Source: Pedobacter glucosidilyticus DSM 23534 (lineage in GTDB: Bacteria; Bacteroidota; Bacteroidia; Sphingobacteriales; Sphingobacteriaceae). Taken from it: a DNA stretch of 64,000 nucleotides. The notes under the pieces were generated by a model. That model was not told the origin of the DNA and made no database searches. It saw only the letters and a program-made list of their open reading frames with translations. The translations under genes were made by a program, and so were the position numbers. Shown piece by piece: positions 26,165 to 35,159 of this stretch. How positions within the stretch are numbered: the stretch's first letter is position 1; each line of letters begins with the position of its first letter. The stretch covers positions 62,001 to 126,000 of the forward strand of contig NZ_KE384313.1 in assembly GCF_000425145.1 (NCBI RefSeq). The letters run 5' to 3'.

Positions 26165-26566
26165 ATGTCTAGCATATTTAAAAAAATCATAGATAAAGAG
26201 ATTCCGGCACATATTGTAGCAGAATCGGTAGATTTTCTGGCTTTTCTGGATATCAGTCCGCTAAAAGAAGGGCATGTTTTGGTAATACCTAAGCAAGAGG
26301 TAGATTATATTTTTGATGTGGAGGATTCTTTATATGTAGAGATGATGCTATTTGCAAAAATTGTGGCTAAAGGCTTAAAAAAAGCAATTCCTTGTAAAAA
26401 AATTGGTGTTGCCGTTATTGGTTTAGAGGTACCACATGCGCATATCCATCTTATCCCCATGAATAGCGTTGCTGATATGGATTTTAGTAAGCCCAAATTA
26501 TCGCCTACACAAGAAGAACTTAGCAATACTGCTCTAAAAATACTAGAGGCTTTAAGGGAGGATTAA
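26165..26566 (+). CDS. HIT family protein
   Basis: A 133-residue histidine-triad nucleotide-binding protein with the catalytic motif HAHIHLIP and the N-terminal IFKKIIDKEIPAHIVAES typical of the HINT branch. These enzymes hydrolyse purine nucleoside phosphoramidates or adenylyl-sulfates; the in vivo substrate is unknown. It is co-directional with greA, 16 bp apart, and ends at a terminator. Confidence 0.93.
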   Translation: MSSIFKKIIDKEIPAHIVAESVDFLAFLDISPLKEGHVLVIPKQEVDYIFDVEDSLYVEMMLFAKIVAKGLKKAIPCKKIGVAVIGLEVPHAHIHLIPMNSVADMDFSKPKLSPTQEELSNTALKILEALRED

Positions 26567-26586
26567 GGTTTCAAGAAGTTAATATA

Positions 26587-26624
26587 AAAAGCTATCTCAT
26601 AATTTTTTTGAGGTAGCTTTTTTT
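26587..26624 (+). terminator. Intrinsic terminator after greA-HIT
   Basis: GCTATCTCA pairs with TGAGGTAGC (one G-U) and is extended by the flanking A and T runs; it ends in TTTTTTT. It closes the greA-HIT unit. Confidence 0.8.
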
Positions 26625-27442
26625 GTTTATGATTAGGTTTTTATCAGTTGACAGTTGTGAGTTATCAGTTTCCAGTTCTGGTTGGAGAGTACCCTGTTTT
26701 TTAATTTTTCCCTGATTGATTAAGCTTTCCGCCTTTAGCTTTTTGCTTTCAGCTTAAAAGATTGATTGATTTTTGAATGATTGATTTCCCTGTTTTTAAT
26801 TTTTAATTTTCCCTTTTTAATTTGAAATCAGTTTCCATTTCTGGGTGATGACTTTCCTAGTTTTTAATTTTCCCTTTTGAATTCAAAATTTTGAATCAAC
26901 CACGGAGTACACTGAGGGCACAAAGCTGGGTGAAGACTTATAAAAGCCCTCTGTGAACATTGTGTTCTCTGTGGTTAACACCATTCAATTTTCTAGTATC
27001 AAGGATGAGTGAAATAAAAGAAGAAACATCAATTTCTATATGATGATACAAGCTTTGGGCTTTCTCCGATTTAGCTTTAGTACATCCAAACTTAGGGTGT
27101 GATATTTGATTTTTGGACGAGAGAATTTCATTCATTTTTTCAGATTTTAAGCTACTTATGATTTTTTGAAAGTATTCATGCTTTCACACAAAACATTAAA
27201 GTCTTCAACCAAAGCTTTGTCAAAGAGCTTACTGTTCCGATTTGAAAAACAAAAAATCCCCCATTTGGTAAGATTATGCAGCCTTAACTTATAGTCCCTG
27301 CTTATTGCCCTAATTAAAGATTTTACTAACTTAAATAAAATATTACAGCCTTAGCTTGAGTAACTTGCGGAGAATAATTTTTTAATCACCGCGTCTTTGC
27401 GGAGAATAACAGCTATATTTACCGTACGTAAAACATCTGGTA
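26625..27442. other. Gene-free stretch with dispersed short repeats
   Basis: About 800 bp with no convincing gene. It holds low-complexity runs (CCTGTTTTTAATTTTTAATT types), CAGTTTCCAGTT-like words near 26645-26680, a perfect palindrome ATTCAAAATTTTGAAT at 26881-26896, an inverted pair of CACAGAG-type repeats (26898-26976), and GCGGAGAATAA words near 27367-27410. A minus-strand frame of 65 codons (26938-27135) partly consists of the repeat and is not convincing. The minus strand at about 27169-27310 reads as a possible gene tail (LFDKALVEDFNVLCESMNTF then stop) without a start, perhaps a decayed fragment. Confidence 0.6.
26898..26976. repeat. Inverted pair of AACCAC(A/G)GAG-type short repeats
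   Basis: AACCACGGAGTACACTGAGG (from 26898) faces its approximate reverse complement ending TTGTGTTCTCTGTGGTT (to 26976). Words of the AACCACAGAGAACACAGAG type recur in intergenic DNA of many bacteria and often give false NHREHR-like reading frames. Confidence 0.6.
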
Positions 27443-28540
27443 ATGGCAAAATACATTTATCAATACGAAAACTGGACGAATTTTACATGGCGTGAAACAG
27501 ACATCAATGCCGTTTTTGGTGAAGTACGCCACTTGCAAGGTAAAATTGTAGGGCAAATGAACACACTCGGTTTTGCGACCAAAGAAGAAGCAACACTTAC
27601 AACTTTAACTCTTGATGTTATTAAATCATCAGAAATTGAAGGAGAAAAACTCGATTATGATCAAGTTCGTTCATCTATTGCGAGAAGATTGGGTATAAAC
27701 ATAGCAGGACTTATCCATACAAACAGAAACGTAGAAGGTGTTGTGGAAATGATGCTTGACGCAACTCAAAACTATCAGAAGCCGTTGACAAACAAAAGAC
27801 TCTTCGGGTGGCATGCTGCACTTTTCCCAACTGGGCATAGTGGTATGAACAAAATTGAAGTAGGTCGTTATAGAACTGGTGAAATGCAAATTGTATCAGG
27901 AGCGATGGGAAAAGAAAAAATCCATTATGAAGCAGTTCCTGCGAATAAGGTAAAGGAGGAGATGGATAATTTCTTAAAATGGTTTAATAGCAACTCCTCT
28001 ATTGACCCTGTTCTAAAAGCTGCAATTGCTCACTTTTGGTTTATCATCATACATCCATTTGACGATGGGAATGGAAGAATTGCAAGAGCGATTTCTGATT
28101 TAATGCTTGCCTGTGCCGACAAAACAACAGAAAGATATTACAGTCTGTCAAGCCAAATTTTAGTTGAGCGGAAACAGTATTACGAAATTCTACAAAAAGT
28201 TCAACATAGCAGTGGAGATATTACAGATTGGCTAAACTGGTTTTTGCATTGTCTTAAAAGTTCACTTTTAGCAACAGAAAAAACATTACAAAAAATATTA
28301 CGCAAGACTGAGTTTTGGAAAATTCACGAAAATACGGGGTTTAATGAAAGACAAAGATTGGTGTTAAATAAACTGTTTGACGGATTTGATGGAAAATTGA
28401 AATCATCTAAATGGGCAAAGATTGCTAAATGCTCAGCTGATACAGCATTACGCGACATAAAAGATTTAATGGATAAGAGAATATTGCGACAAGAACAACA
28501 AGGCGGACGAAGTACAAACTACGAACTTGCAGACTTCTAA
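27443..28540 (+). CDS. Fic family protein (DUF4172 + Fic domain)
   Basis: A 365-residue protein. The N-terminal DUF4172 (about 1-85, YQYENWTNFTWRETDINAVF) contains the S/T-x-x-x-E-G-E/N-like SSEIEGEKL, which may be the inhibitory helix. The Fic core follows with HPFDDGNGRIARAISDLML at about 199 (full HPFx[D/E]GNGR), and the C-terminus has a winged-helix-like region. Fic enzymes transfer AMP from ATP to Ser/Thr/Tyr of target proteins. No partner antitoxin gene is nearby, fitting a class with built-in inhibition. The target is unknown. Confidence 0.93.
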   Translation: MAKYIYQYENWTNFTWRETDINAVFGEVRHLQGKIVGQMNTLGFATKEEATLTTLTLDVIKSSEIEGEKLDYDQVRSSIARRLGINIAGLIHTNRNVEGVVEMMLDATQNYQKPLTNKRLFGWHAALFPTGHSGMNKIEVGRYRTGEMQIVSGAMGKEKIHYEAVPANKVKEEMDNFLKWFNSNSSIDPVLKAAIAHFWFIIIHPFDDGNGRIARAISDLMLACADKTTERYYSLSSQILVERKQYYEILQKVQHSSGDITDWLNWFLHCLKSSLLATEKTLQKILRKTEFWKIHENTGFNERQRLVLNKLFDGFDGKLKSSKWAKIAKCSADTALRDIKDLMDKRILRQEQQGGRSTNYELADF

Positions 28541-28604
28541 ATTAACAACATTAACCTCTGATAACTCAATATTGTACTGTAGTGTATGAAAGTAATTTAC
28601 CATC

Positions 28605-28639
28605 AAAAAAAAGAGACCACAATATTTAATTGCAGCCTC
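28605..28639 (-). terminator. Intrinsic terminator for the 28665-29696 gene
   Basis: On the minus strand GAGGCTGCAAT pairs with ATTGTGGTCTC (11 bp, three G-U pairs), then TTTTTTTT. It lies 26 bp beyond the stop codon. Confidence 0.7.
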
Positions 28640-28664
28640 TTATATTGAAGTTAAAAGGAAGATG

Positions 28665-29696
28665 TTAGTTATTATTAGTGGTAATGTAAGCCATTAAATA
28701 ATCATTATATTTTTCCAGCGCATCTAAAACCGCAGCTTTATATTTTTCTGGGTTTGCTTTAACATTAAAAGTAAACTCCCCTGTTGCTCTACCGTTACCA
28801 ACTAAACCACCACTAAAAATGGCTGCCATATCACCAATAACATCACTTTTAAATTTTTTCATACTCTCTGGCATTCCCTTAGCGCTTTCAATTTTCTCGG
28901 CATATTGGGCTTGGGAAACCACTCCTTGTCCGTTTTTAATAATAGCATTACAAAAACCATAATTATCACCAGCAAATAAAGCATAAGAACCATCGCCACG
29001 CATTACAGCACCTTCTGTTACTGCTTCTACAGTAATAACAGGGTAAATAGTAGCTTTAGTTTTGGTGGTTACCGTATTGCTAGAACTACTTAAAAACCCA
29101 TATTCGGTATCTTTAGAGATACTTTGGGCGATATAGGCAAAATCTATAGTTAGAAAAACCTGCCCTACTGGATATTTTAACTCATTAGCTAATCTAGTAT
29201 GCGCTCCCATCATCACAGGAAACTCTATATATGGCCCCTTATTAGCCGTGTAAACATTGGCTATGCCCCAACTTTTCTTGTAGGTTTGACGCTCGTTATT
29301 TCCATTTTTTTCTAATAAAGTAGCGTAGTGCTTAGATTCTTTGTACTTATCAGAAATGTTAAAGCCTTTACTCTTTAGTTTTGCTGCTAATCTTTGATAA
29401 TATTCATCTGCTATTTCTTGAAAAAGAGCATCGTCTACACCTTCCAAAAAAGCCCATGATATGGCAGATCCGGCGTCTCTTTTAACCGATTTCTCACTTG
29501 TAGCAACTTTAAAACGCAGGTTAACACTTGTTAAAGCCACTTCTGATGCCTTTTTAAACGGCGAGCGGTAAGTACCTTTAGGCGCAAACATTTTATCAAC
29601 TTGTTTTTCGCTTATTTGCGCAAAAACGTTGTTTGTTAAGCATAAGCTAGCTGTTAAGCAATAGACTGCTAATTTGTTTAGAGATAAATTTTTCAT
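28665..29696 (-). CDS. Exported protein of unknown function
   Basis: A 343-residue protein with a signal peptide (about 1-27, ending NVFAQ). I do not recognise the family. It has no further membrane helices, no cysteines in obvious motifs, and a mix of helical N-terminal and strand-rich C-terminal segments (FPVMMGAHTRLANELKYPVG, TKTKATIYPVITVEAVTEG), so it is probably a soluble periplasmic or surface-attached protein. It is transcribed divergently from the histidine kinase at 29818 and could be a target of that system, though no direct evidence is visible. Confidence 0.7.
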   Translation of the reverse strand: MKNLSLNKLAVYCLTASLCLTNNVFAQISEKQVDKMFAPKGTYRSPFKKASEVALTSVNLRFKVATSEKSVKRDAGSAISWAFLEGVDDALFQEIADEYYQRLAAKLKSKGFNISDKYKESKHYATLLEKNGNNERQTYKKSWGIANVYTANKGPYIEFPVMMGAHTRLANELKYPVGQVFLTIDFAYIAQSISKDTEYGFLSSSSNTVTTKTKATIYPVITVEAVTEGAVMRGDGSYALFAGDNYGFCNAIIKNGQGVVSQAQYAEKIESAKGMPESMKKFKSDVIGDMAAIFSGGLVGNGRATGEFTFNVKANPEKYKAAVLDALEKYNDYLMAYITTNNN

Positions 29697-29759
29697 GCTT
29701 TAATATTTTTATGACTTCAATAATGATGGTAAAATTGCTGTTGTTTTAGCTAGATTACC

Positions 29760-29777
29760 ATACGAATAAATTCGTAT
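29760..29777. promoter_or_regulatory. Palindrome upstream of the histidine kinase gene
   Basis: ATACGAAT-AA-ATTCGTAT, 8-bp perfect arms with a 2-nt spacer, overlapping TATTTTG, a near match to the Bacteroidota -7 box. It lies in the divergent gap between the exported protein and the kinase, so it could be an operator for either gene. Confidence 0.45.
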
Positions 29778-29817
29778 TTTGCATCAATCAATAAACTTAA
29801 TAGGATTTCATTAGCGT

Positions 29818-31692
29818 ATGAAAACAACTGTTTTAGCTCTTTTCTTATCTATCTTATTTTCTTGTTCTGCTATTTTAGCACAAAGCAAAGCTCAATTAGA
29901 AATAAACCAATTTATTGATAAAACCAAAGCGGTAATGGGTCAGCCCGACTCTATGTTGCATTATGCAGATTTAGCTTATCAAAAAGCAAAAACAATTAAC
30001 GATATCAGGGGCTTGGCTACTGCAGCTAAATTTAAAGGAGTGGCTAACTATTTTAAAAGTGACTTTAAAGCATCGTTAAAACATTATCAAGAAGCTTTAA
30101 AATTGTATAGCGCATTAAAAGATACCATAGAAATTGCAAAAGCTAATTTAAACATCGCTACTACTTATAGTGCATCAGGCGAGCATCAATATACCATTAC
30201 CTATGCCTTAAAAGCATTAAGATTGTTTGAAAAAATTAAAGAAGAAAATGGACAAGGAAGGGTAAATAATCTTTTAGGTATGGTATATCATGAACAAGCT
30301 AATTATAAGCAGGCTATGATTTATTTTAAGGATTATTTACAAAATGCTTTAAATGTAAAAGATCTTACAGAAATTGCTTCTGCTTATAATAATATTGGAT
30401 CTACCTTTACTGCTTTAAATAAAATAGATTCTGCTATTTATTATCTGCAATTAGCTAGACAAAAGAATATTGAAATTAACAACCTGCCTGCAAATGCTCC
30501 TGTTTTAATCAATCTGGGCGAATTATTTGTTAAAAAAAGGAATCACCAACAAGCAATTATCCATTTAAATGAAGCCTTAATCCTGATAGAAAAAATTGGG
30601 AACCAGGATTTAAAAATGAAAGCATTGTATAACTTAGGTTATGCCCATGCCGAAACAGGGAAGCTAGCACAAGCAGAACAAGAGTTTAAAGTTGCTTTGC
30701 AAATTGCCCAAAATTTAAATGACAAAGAAATTTTATACAATAGCTACGCCGAGCTTGCAAAATTACAACAACAAGCAGGTAAGTATCAGGAGGCTTATGA
30801 GCATATTCATAAAGCCTTTATGCTTAAAGATTCTGTTTTGTTCTTAAACAACCAAAAGAGTTTACAAGAGTTACAAACGCAATACGAAACCAGTAAAAAA
30901 GAGCAACAAATTACCAATCTAAACCAAAAAAACTTAATCCAAGAGTTAAAAATAAAACAGCGCAACCTATACCTGTTTATAGCTGCGGTGATATTGACTT
31001 TAGTAATTAGCGGCGCTTATTTTATTTATCAAAAAAGAAGAGCAAAAGAAAAACAACTGATACTAAAAGCCCGCTTAGAAAAGCAAATCTTGGAAGAACA
31101 GGCAAGGCAAAAAATGCAATCTGAAAAAGTAAGGATTTCTAGAGAATTGCATGACCATATTGGCTCTTACCTTACTTTTATCAATAATACGATGACCGGT
31201 ATGGTAGAAACCGAAACTCAGGACTATGATAAAATTAATCAAGTAAAACAACTGACAACAGAAACTATAAAAGAACTCAGAAAAACAGTTTGGCTTATCA
31301 ATAAAGAGGCTGTAAGTGTAGAAGAACTAGCCGTTAAACTTAGAGATTTCTTTAAAAGTATTTCTTTTTTAACTGTAACAGATGAAGGGCAAACAGCTAA
31401 AATTATTGATGCTACGAAAGCCACAGAAATTTTCAGAATTGTACAAGAAGCTGTAAACAATACGCTTAAACATGCAAAAGCCTCACTTGTTGATGTAAAA
31501 CTTGAGGTTAATGATACGCAATTAGATATCATGATTTCGGATAATGGTAAAGGCTTTAAAGAAGCTGATATAATGGCTGGTTTTGGTTTAGCTAATATGA
31601 AAAATAGGGCTGCCGCTATTGGTGGAGTTTTACATATTACCTCAGACCCGCACACCGGAACAAGTATACACGCCACTGTTAAACTTTCATAA
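29818..31692 (+). CDS. TPR sensor histidine kinase (HisKA_3 type)
   Basis: A 624-residue protein with a signal peptide (ending AILAQ), tetratricopeptide repeats at about 45-340, and a membrane helix at about 385-405 (LYLFIAAVILTLVISGAYFI). A coiled linker follows, then a HisKA_3 dimerisation domain with phospho-acceptor in RISRELHDHIGSYL, and a HATPase domain (EAVNNTLKHAKAS, SDNGKGF, GFGLANMKNRAAAIGG). It is paired with the NarL-type regulator 66 bp downstream. Periplasmic TPRs suggest sensing of a protein or peptide; the signal is unknown. Confidence 0.92.
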   Translation: MKTTVLALFLSILFSCSAILAQSKAQLEINQFIDKTKAVMGQPDSMLHYADLAYQKAKTINDIRGLATAAKFKGVANYFKSDFKASLKHYQEALKLYSALKDTIEIAKANLNIATTYSASGEHQYTITYALKALRLFEKIKEENGQGRVNNLLGMVYHEQANYKQAMIYFKDYLQNALNVKDLTEIASAYNNIGSTFTALNKIDSAIYYLQLARQKNIEINNLPANAPVLINLGELFVKKRNHQQAIIHLNEALILIEKIGNQDLKMKALYNLGYAHAETGKLAQAEQEFKVALQIAQNLNDKEILYNSYAELAKLQQQAGKYQEAYEHIHKAFMLKDSVLFLNNQKSLQELQTQYETSKKEQQITNLNQKNLIQELKIKQRNLYLFIAAVILTLVISGAYFIYQKRRAKEKQLILKARLEKQILEEQARQKMQSEKVRISRELHDHIGSYLTFINNTMTGMVETETQDYDKINQVKQLTTETIKELRKTVWLINKEAVSVEELAVKLRDFFKSISFLTVTDEGQTAKIIDATKATEIFRIVQEAVNNTLKHAKASLVDVKLEVNDTQLDIMISDNGKGFKEADIMAGFGLANMKNRAAAIGGVLHITSDPHTGTSIHATVKLS

Positions 31693-31758
31693 ATACGGAG
31701 TTTTGCGTATCGGCTTAAAGCTTAAGCTTGTTTAGTTTTACAAAAAAATATTTTAAAT

Positions 31759-32397
31759 ATGATCCATATAGCCATTGCAGAAGATAATACATTTGCTTTA
31801 CAATCTATTCTAGATAAGCTTGCTAAGTATGATCATTTAGCTGTTAAATTGGTAAGCCCCCATGGGCAGGATTTATTATCAAAAATAAAACTTCATCCTA
31901 TCCATCTAGTATTAATGGATATAGAAATGCCGGTATTGGATGGTATAGAAACTACGCGGAAATTAGTTCAACTAAATCCTAAAATAAAAGTATTAGCATT
32001 AACCACCTTTGACGATGATGATAAAATTTTTGAGATGATTATGGCTGGTGCATCAGGTTATTTACTGAAAGAGGAGGGACATGAAAACATTTATAAAGCT
32101 ATTACAGACACTATGGATGGTGGTGCGGCAATGTCGGCAAGTATTGCTTTAAAGGTTATGAATATCATGCGCAGGCAACCTCATGATGCTAAAACGGTTA
32201 AGGATTTTGATATTACGCCAAGAGAAAAAGAAATTTTAGAACAGCTAAAAAAAGGCCTTACGTACGAGCAAATTGCTGCCAATTTATTTATTAGCTACGG
32301 AACCGTTAGAAAACATATCGAAAATATTTACAAAAAGCTACAGGTTGATAATAAAGTAAGTGCGCTAAATATTGCTGTTGAAAATAAATTGGTATAA
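31759..32397 (+). CDS. LuxR/NarL family response regulator
   Basis: A 212-residue protein with a receiver domain (phospho-acceptor Asp54 in LVLMDIEMPVLDG, acidic pocket AEDN, Lys in YLLKEEGHE) and a C-terminal LuxR helix-turn-helix (about 147-205, TPREKEILEQLKKGLTYEQI). It is the expected partner of the kinase encoded just upstream. Target genes cannot be told from the window. Confidence 0.95.
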   Translation: MIHIAIAEDNTFALQSILDKLAKYDHLAVKLVSPHGQDLLSKIKLHPIHLVLMDIEMPVLDGIETTRKLVQLNPKIKVLALTTFDDDDKIFEMIMAGASGYLLKEEGHENIYKAITDTMDGGAAMSASIALKVMNIMRRQPHDAKTVKDFDITPREKEILEQLKKGLTYEQIAANLFISYGTVRKHIENIYKKLQVDNKVSALNIAVENKLV

Positions 32398-32402
32398 ATT
32401 AT

Positions 32403-32969
32403 TTATTTCACCCTTTTAGCATTATCCTTAACAAAACTTTCCCAACCACTATAAGTTTTGCTTTTGCCGCTGGTAGAAATTTTCTGAAAAGCATGGCAAA
32501 CAGCAACAGCTAAACCATCAGTAGCATCTAAAAATTCTGGCGTTTCTTTAAAGGCCAATAGTTGTTGTAGCATAGCTGCAACCTGTTCTTTTCCTGCATT
32601 TCCATTTCCGGTGATAGATTGCTTTACTTTCTTTGGAGAGTATTCAAATATGGGAAGATTTTTTGCCAGTCCGGCAGCCATAGCAACACCTTGTGCCCTA
32701 CCCAATTTTAACATCACCTGTATATTTTTACCATAAAATGGAGCTTCTAGGGCCATACAATCTGGCTGATATTGCTCTATTAAACTGCTGGTACGTTCAA
32801 AAATACGTTGTAGTTTTAGCGGATGATCATCTAAATGGTCTAGTTTAATAATACCTAAGTTGATTAAAGAAAGTTTATTTCCGGTTTCTTTTACCAAGCC
32901 ATAGCCCATAACTGCGGTACCTGGGTCTATCCCCAAAATAATTCTTTCTTTTGATTTTTCTATCAGCAT
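32403..32969 (-). CDS. ruvC: Crossover junction endodeoxyribonuclease RuvC
   Basis: A 188-residue Holliday junction resolvase. The first catalytic Asp is in ILGIDPGTAVMGYG, the Glu in MALEAPFYGKNIQ, and the last acidic pair in LDATDGLAVAVCHAF; the KKVKQSITGNGNAGKEQV stretch is typical. It converges with the response regulator and stands alone on the minus strand. Confidence 0.95.
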   Translation of the reverse strand: MLIEKSKERIILGIDPGTAVMGYGLVKETGNKLSLINLGIIKLDHLDDHPLKLQRIFERTSSLIEQYQPDCMALEAPFYGKNIQVMLKLGRAQGVAMAAGLAKNLPIFEYSPKKVKQSITGNGNAGKEQVAAMLQQLLAFKETPEFLDATDGLAVAVCHAFQKISTSGKSKTYSGWESFVKDNAKRVK

Positions 32970-33008
32970 ACTGGCAATATTAAGCTAAATTCTTAACATT
33001 GTACAAAT

Positions 33009-33980
33009 ATGGCGGTTTTAACAAAGCAGCAGAAAAAAAACATCAGTTACCTTATAAAAATTTCTATCCTACTATGTGCAGCTATTTTTATTTATAAGCG
33101 TTTAACAGATAATAGTAATTTAAGAAATTTTGAACAGTTAATGGCTGATTTACACCCTCAGGAAGTTACCCTAACTTTAGTGGGTATATTTCTTTTGATG
33201 TTTTTTAACTGGTTTTTAGAAAGCATCAAGTGGAAATTTTTAATCGCAAAAGTAGAAGTTATCAGTATAAGGAAAGCTATAGAATCTATTTTTTGCGGCT
33301 TAACATGGGCGGTTTTTACACCTAACAGAATTGGAGAATACGGCGGAAGAATTTTCTTCTTATCTCCCCGAAAAAGAATTCAAGGTGCTGTGTTAATGAG
33401 TGTTGGGCACATCTCGCAAATGGTAATTACCAATATTGCTGGTGCTATTGCATTACTATGGTTTCTCCATCAGTTTGTGATTAAAGACATTAACCTTCTA
33501 TTTGCCATTGGTTTTGTAATAGCAGTATTTTGCTTTTTTCTTATACTTTTTTATTTTAATATACATTGGTTAAATAGCTTGCTGAGTAAACTTAAATTTT
33601 TAAATAGGTTTACTTCGTACTTTACAGTTTTAACCAATTTTAGCCAAACAGAACTAATTAAAGTTATGTTGCTAAGCTTAGGTAGGTTTGCGGTATTTAC
33701 CTCGCAATATATACTTATCATACATGTATTAGTACCAGAAATTCCGTACTATCAAATAAGTTTATTGGTATTTATTTTGTTCTTTGTACAATCGGCTTTG
33801 CCATCTTTAGATTTGCTTGATATTGGGGTAAGAAGCATGACAGCAACATACTTCTTTAGTTTCATTACCCATCAAGAAATTGCTATTATGGCTGCGGCCT
33901 CATTAATATGGTTGGTTAATTTAATTATTCCAGCTATTTTGGGTTCATTCTTTGTTTTTAAACTTAACTTCTTTGATTAG
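33009..33980 (+). CDS. Lysylphosphatidylglycerol synthase-type membrane protein (UPF0104)
   Basis: A 323-residue integral membrane protein with about eight helices, of the LPG_synthase_TM / UPF0104 family without the catalytic lysyl-transfer domain. FTPNRIGEYGGRIFFLSP is the family signature. Members often act as lipid flippases or glycolipid transport partners. The 3' end overlaps the glycosyltransferase gene by 29 bp, so the two are coupled and probably serve one glycolipid or surface glycan. Confidence 0.85.
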   Translation: MAVLTKQQKKNISYLIKISILLCAAIFIYKRLTDNSNLRNFEQLMADLHPQEVTLTLVGIFLLMFFNWFLESIKWKFLIAKVEVISIRKAIESIFCGLTWAVFTPNRIGEYGGRIFFLSPRKRIQGAVLMSVGHISQMVITNIAGAIALLWFLHQFVIKDINLLFAIGFVIAVFCFFLILFYFNIHWLNSLLSKLKFLNRFTSYFTVLTNFSQTELIKVMLLSLGRFAVFTSQYILIIHVLVPEIPYYQISLLVFILFFVQSALPSLDLLDIGVRSMTATYFFSFITHQEIAIMAAASLIWLVNLIIPAILGSFFVFKLNFFD

Positions 33981-35103
33981 TATTCTTAGCCTACTTTCTG
34001 TAATTTTTACCATTATTTATGTTATTGTTGTCTTATTTTTAAGCCGGGGCTGGCTAAGGTTACGCAATTTTACTTTTAAAGATATACAAGTACACACCAA
34101 AGTATCTATCCTGATAGCAGCCAGAAACGAAGAAGATAAAATAGCTTTAACCATTGATGATATATTAAAACAACAATATCCAAAAGAGTTTTTTGAATTG
34201 ATAGTTGTGGATGACCACTCTACCGATCATACAGCACAAATAATTGCAAGTTATGCTTCGCAGGGTGTTAAACTCATTCAACTAAATGAAAGCGAGCCCT
34301 TAAATTCTTACAAAAAGAAAGCTATTGCAGAGGCTATTAAAACAGCCACAGGAGAGCTCATCATAACAACAGATGCTGATTGCCGCATGTCACCTTTATG
34401 GTTAGCTACCATTGTTAACTATTATAACCAGCATGGCTATAAGCTCATCAGCTCGCCAGTAGCTTATTTTGAAGAAAAAAGTGTTTTTGAACGTTTACAA
34501 ACTTTAGAATTTTCTTTTCTGATTGGTTTGGGTGCTGCGGGTATTGGTAATCAAATGCCTTCTACCTGTAATGGTGCTAATTTAGCTTATCGTAAAGATG
34601 TTTTCGAAGAACTTGGAGGCTTTAAAGGAATAGATGATTTAGCCTCAGGTGATGATGAACTTTTTTTACATAAAGTAGCTTTTGCATACCCAGGAAGTAT
34701 TGGATTTTGTAAATCTTATGATGCCATTGTGTTTACCCACGCTAAAGAAAACTTAAAATCATTTATTCAACAGCGTAAGAGGTGGGCCAGTAAAAGTGTT
34801 AAATACAAAGATAAGCGTATTGTAGCATTAGCAATTTCTGTATGGATATCTAATTTAAGTTTAATCTCACATCTTTTATTTGTTGCTTTTATACCCTCAC
34901 TTTTTCCGGTTTTTATCATCCAATATCTACTAAAAATGGGCGTAGAACTTTGGTTCCTTTATCCAGTTTTAACATTTAACAAAAGGAGAAGCTTATTAAT
35001 TTTCTTACCTTTTTTAACACTTTTACACCCCTTATACCTTATTTATATTGGAATAGCTGGTAACTCTGGAAAATATAATTGGAAGGGACGCATGGTTAGA
35101 TAG
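33952..35103 (+). CDS. Family 2 glycosyltransferase, membrane-bound
   Basis: A 383-residue GT-A enzyme with one N-terminal membrane helix and two to three at the C-terminus. Catalytic motifs are VVDDHSTDHTA, TTDADCRM (DxD) and QQRKRWASK (Q-x-x-R-W), as in processive GT2 enzymes. No ATG precedes the conserved part; TTG at 33952 or TTG at 33973 must serve as start. Overlap with the upstream flippase-like gene suggests coupled translation. The sugar and acceptor are unknown. Confidence 0.88.
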   Translation: MFLNLTSLISILSLLSVIFTIIYVIVVLFLSRGWLRLRNFTFKDIQVHTKVSILIAARNEEDKIALTIDDILKQQYPKEFFELIVVDDHSTDHTAQIIASYASQGVKLIQLNESEPLNSYKKKAIAEAIKTATGELIITTDADCRMSPLWLATIVNYYNQHGYKLISSPVAYFEEKSVFERLQTLEFSFLIGLGAAGIGNQMPSTCNGANLAYRKDVFEELGGFKGIDDLASGDDELFLHKVAFAYPGSIGFCKSYDAIVFTHAKENLKSFIQQRKRWASKSVKYKDKRIVALAISVWISNLSLISHLLFVAFIPSLFPVFIIQYLLKMGVELWFLYPVLTFNKRRSLLIFLPFLTLLHPLYLIYIGIAGNSGKYNWKGRMVR

Positions 35104-35159
35104 TTTTTAAATTGAGTTTTTTGATATAAATAATTAATTTAGAAACATAGAATAAGATT

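Noticed and set aside
26938-27135. Minus-strand 65-codon frame
   Set aside because: Its end is made by the AACCACAGAG repeat (NHREHNVHRG) and the rest shows no family features.
31239-31676. Minus-strand 145-codon frame opposite the histidine kinase
   Set aside because: It lies entirely over the conserved HATPase region of the plus-strand kinase and has serine-rich shadow composition.
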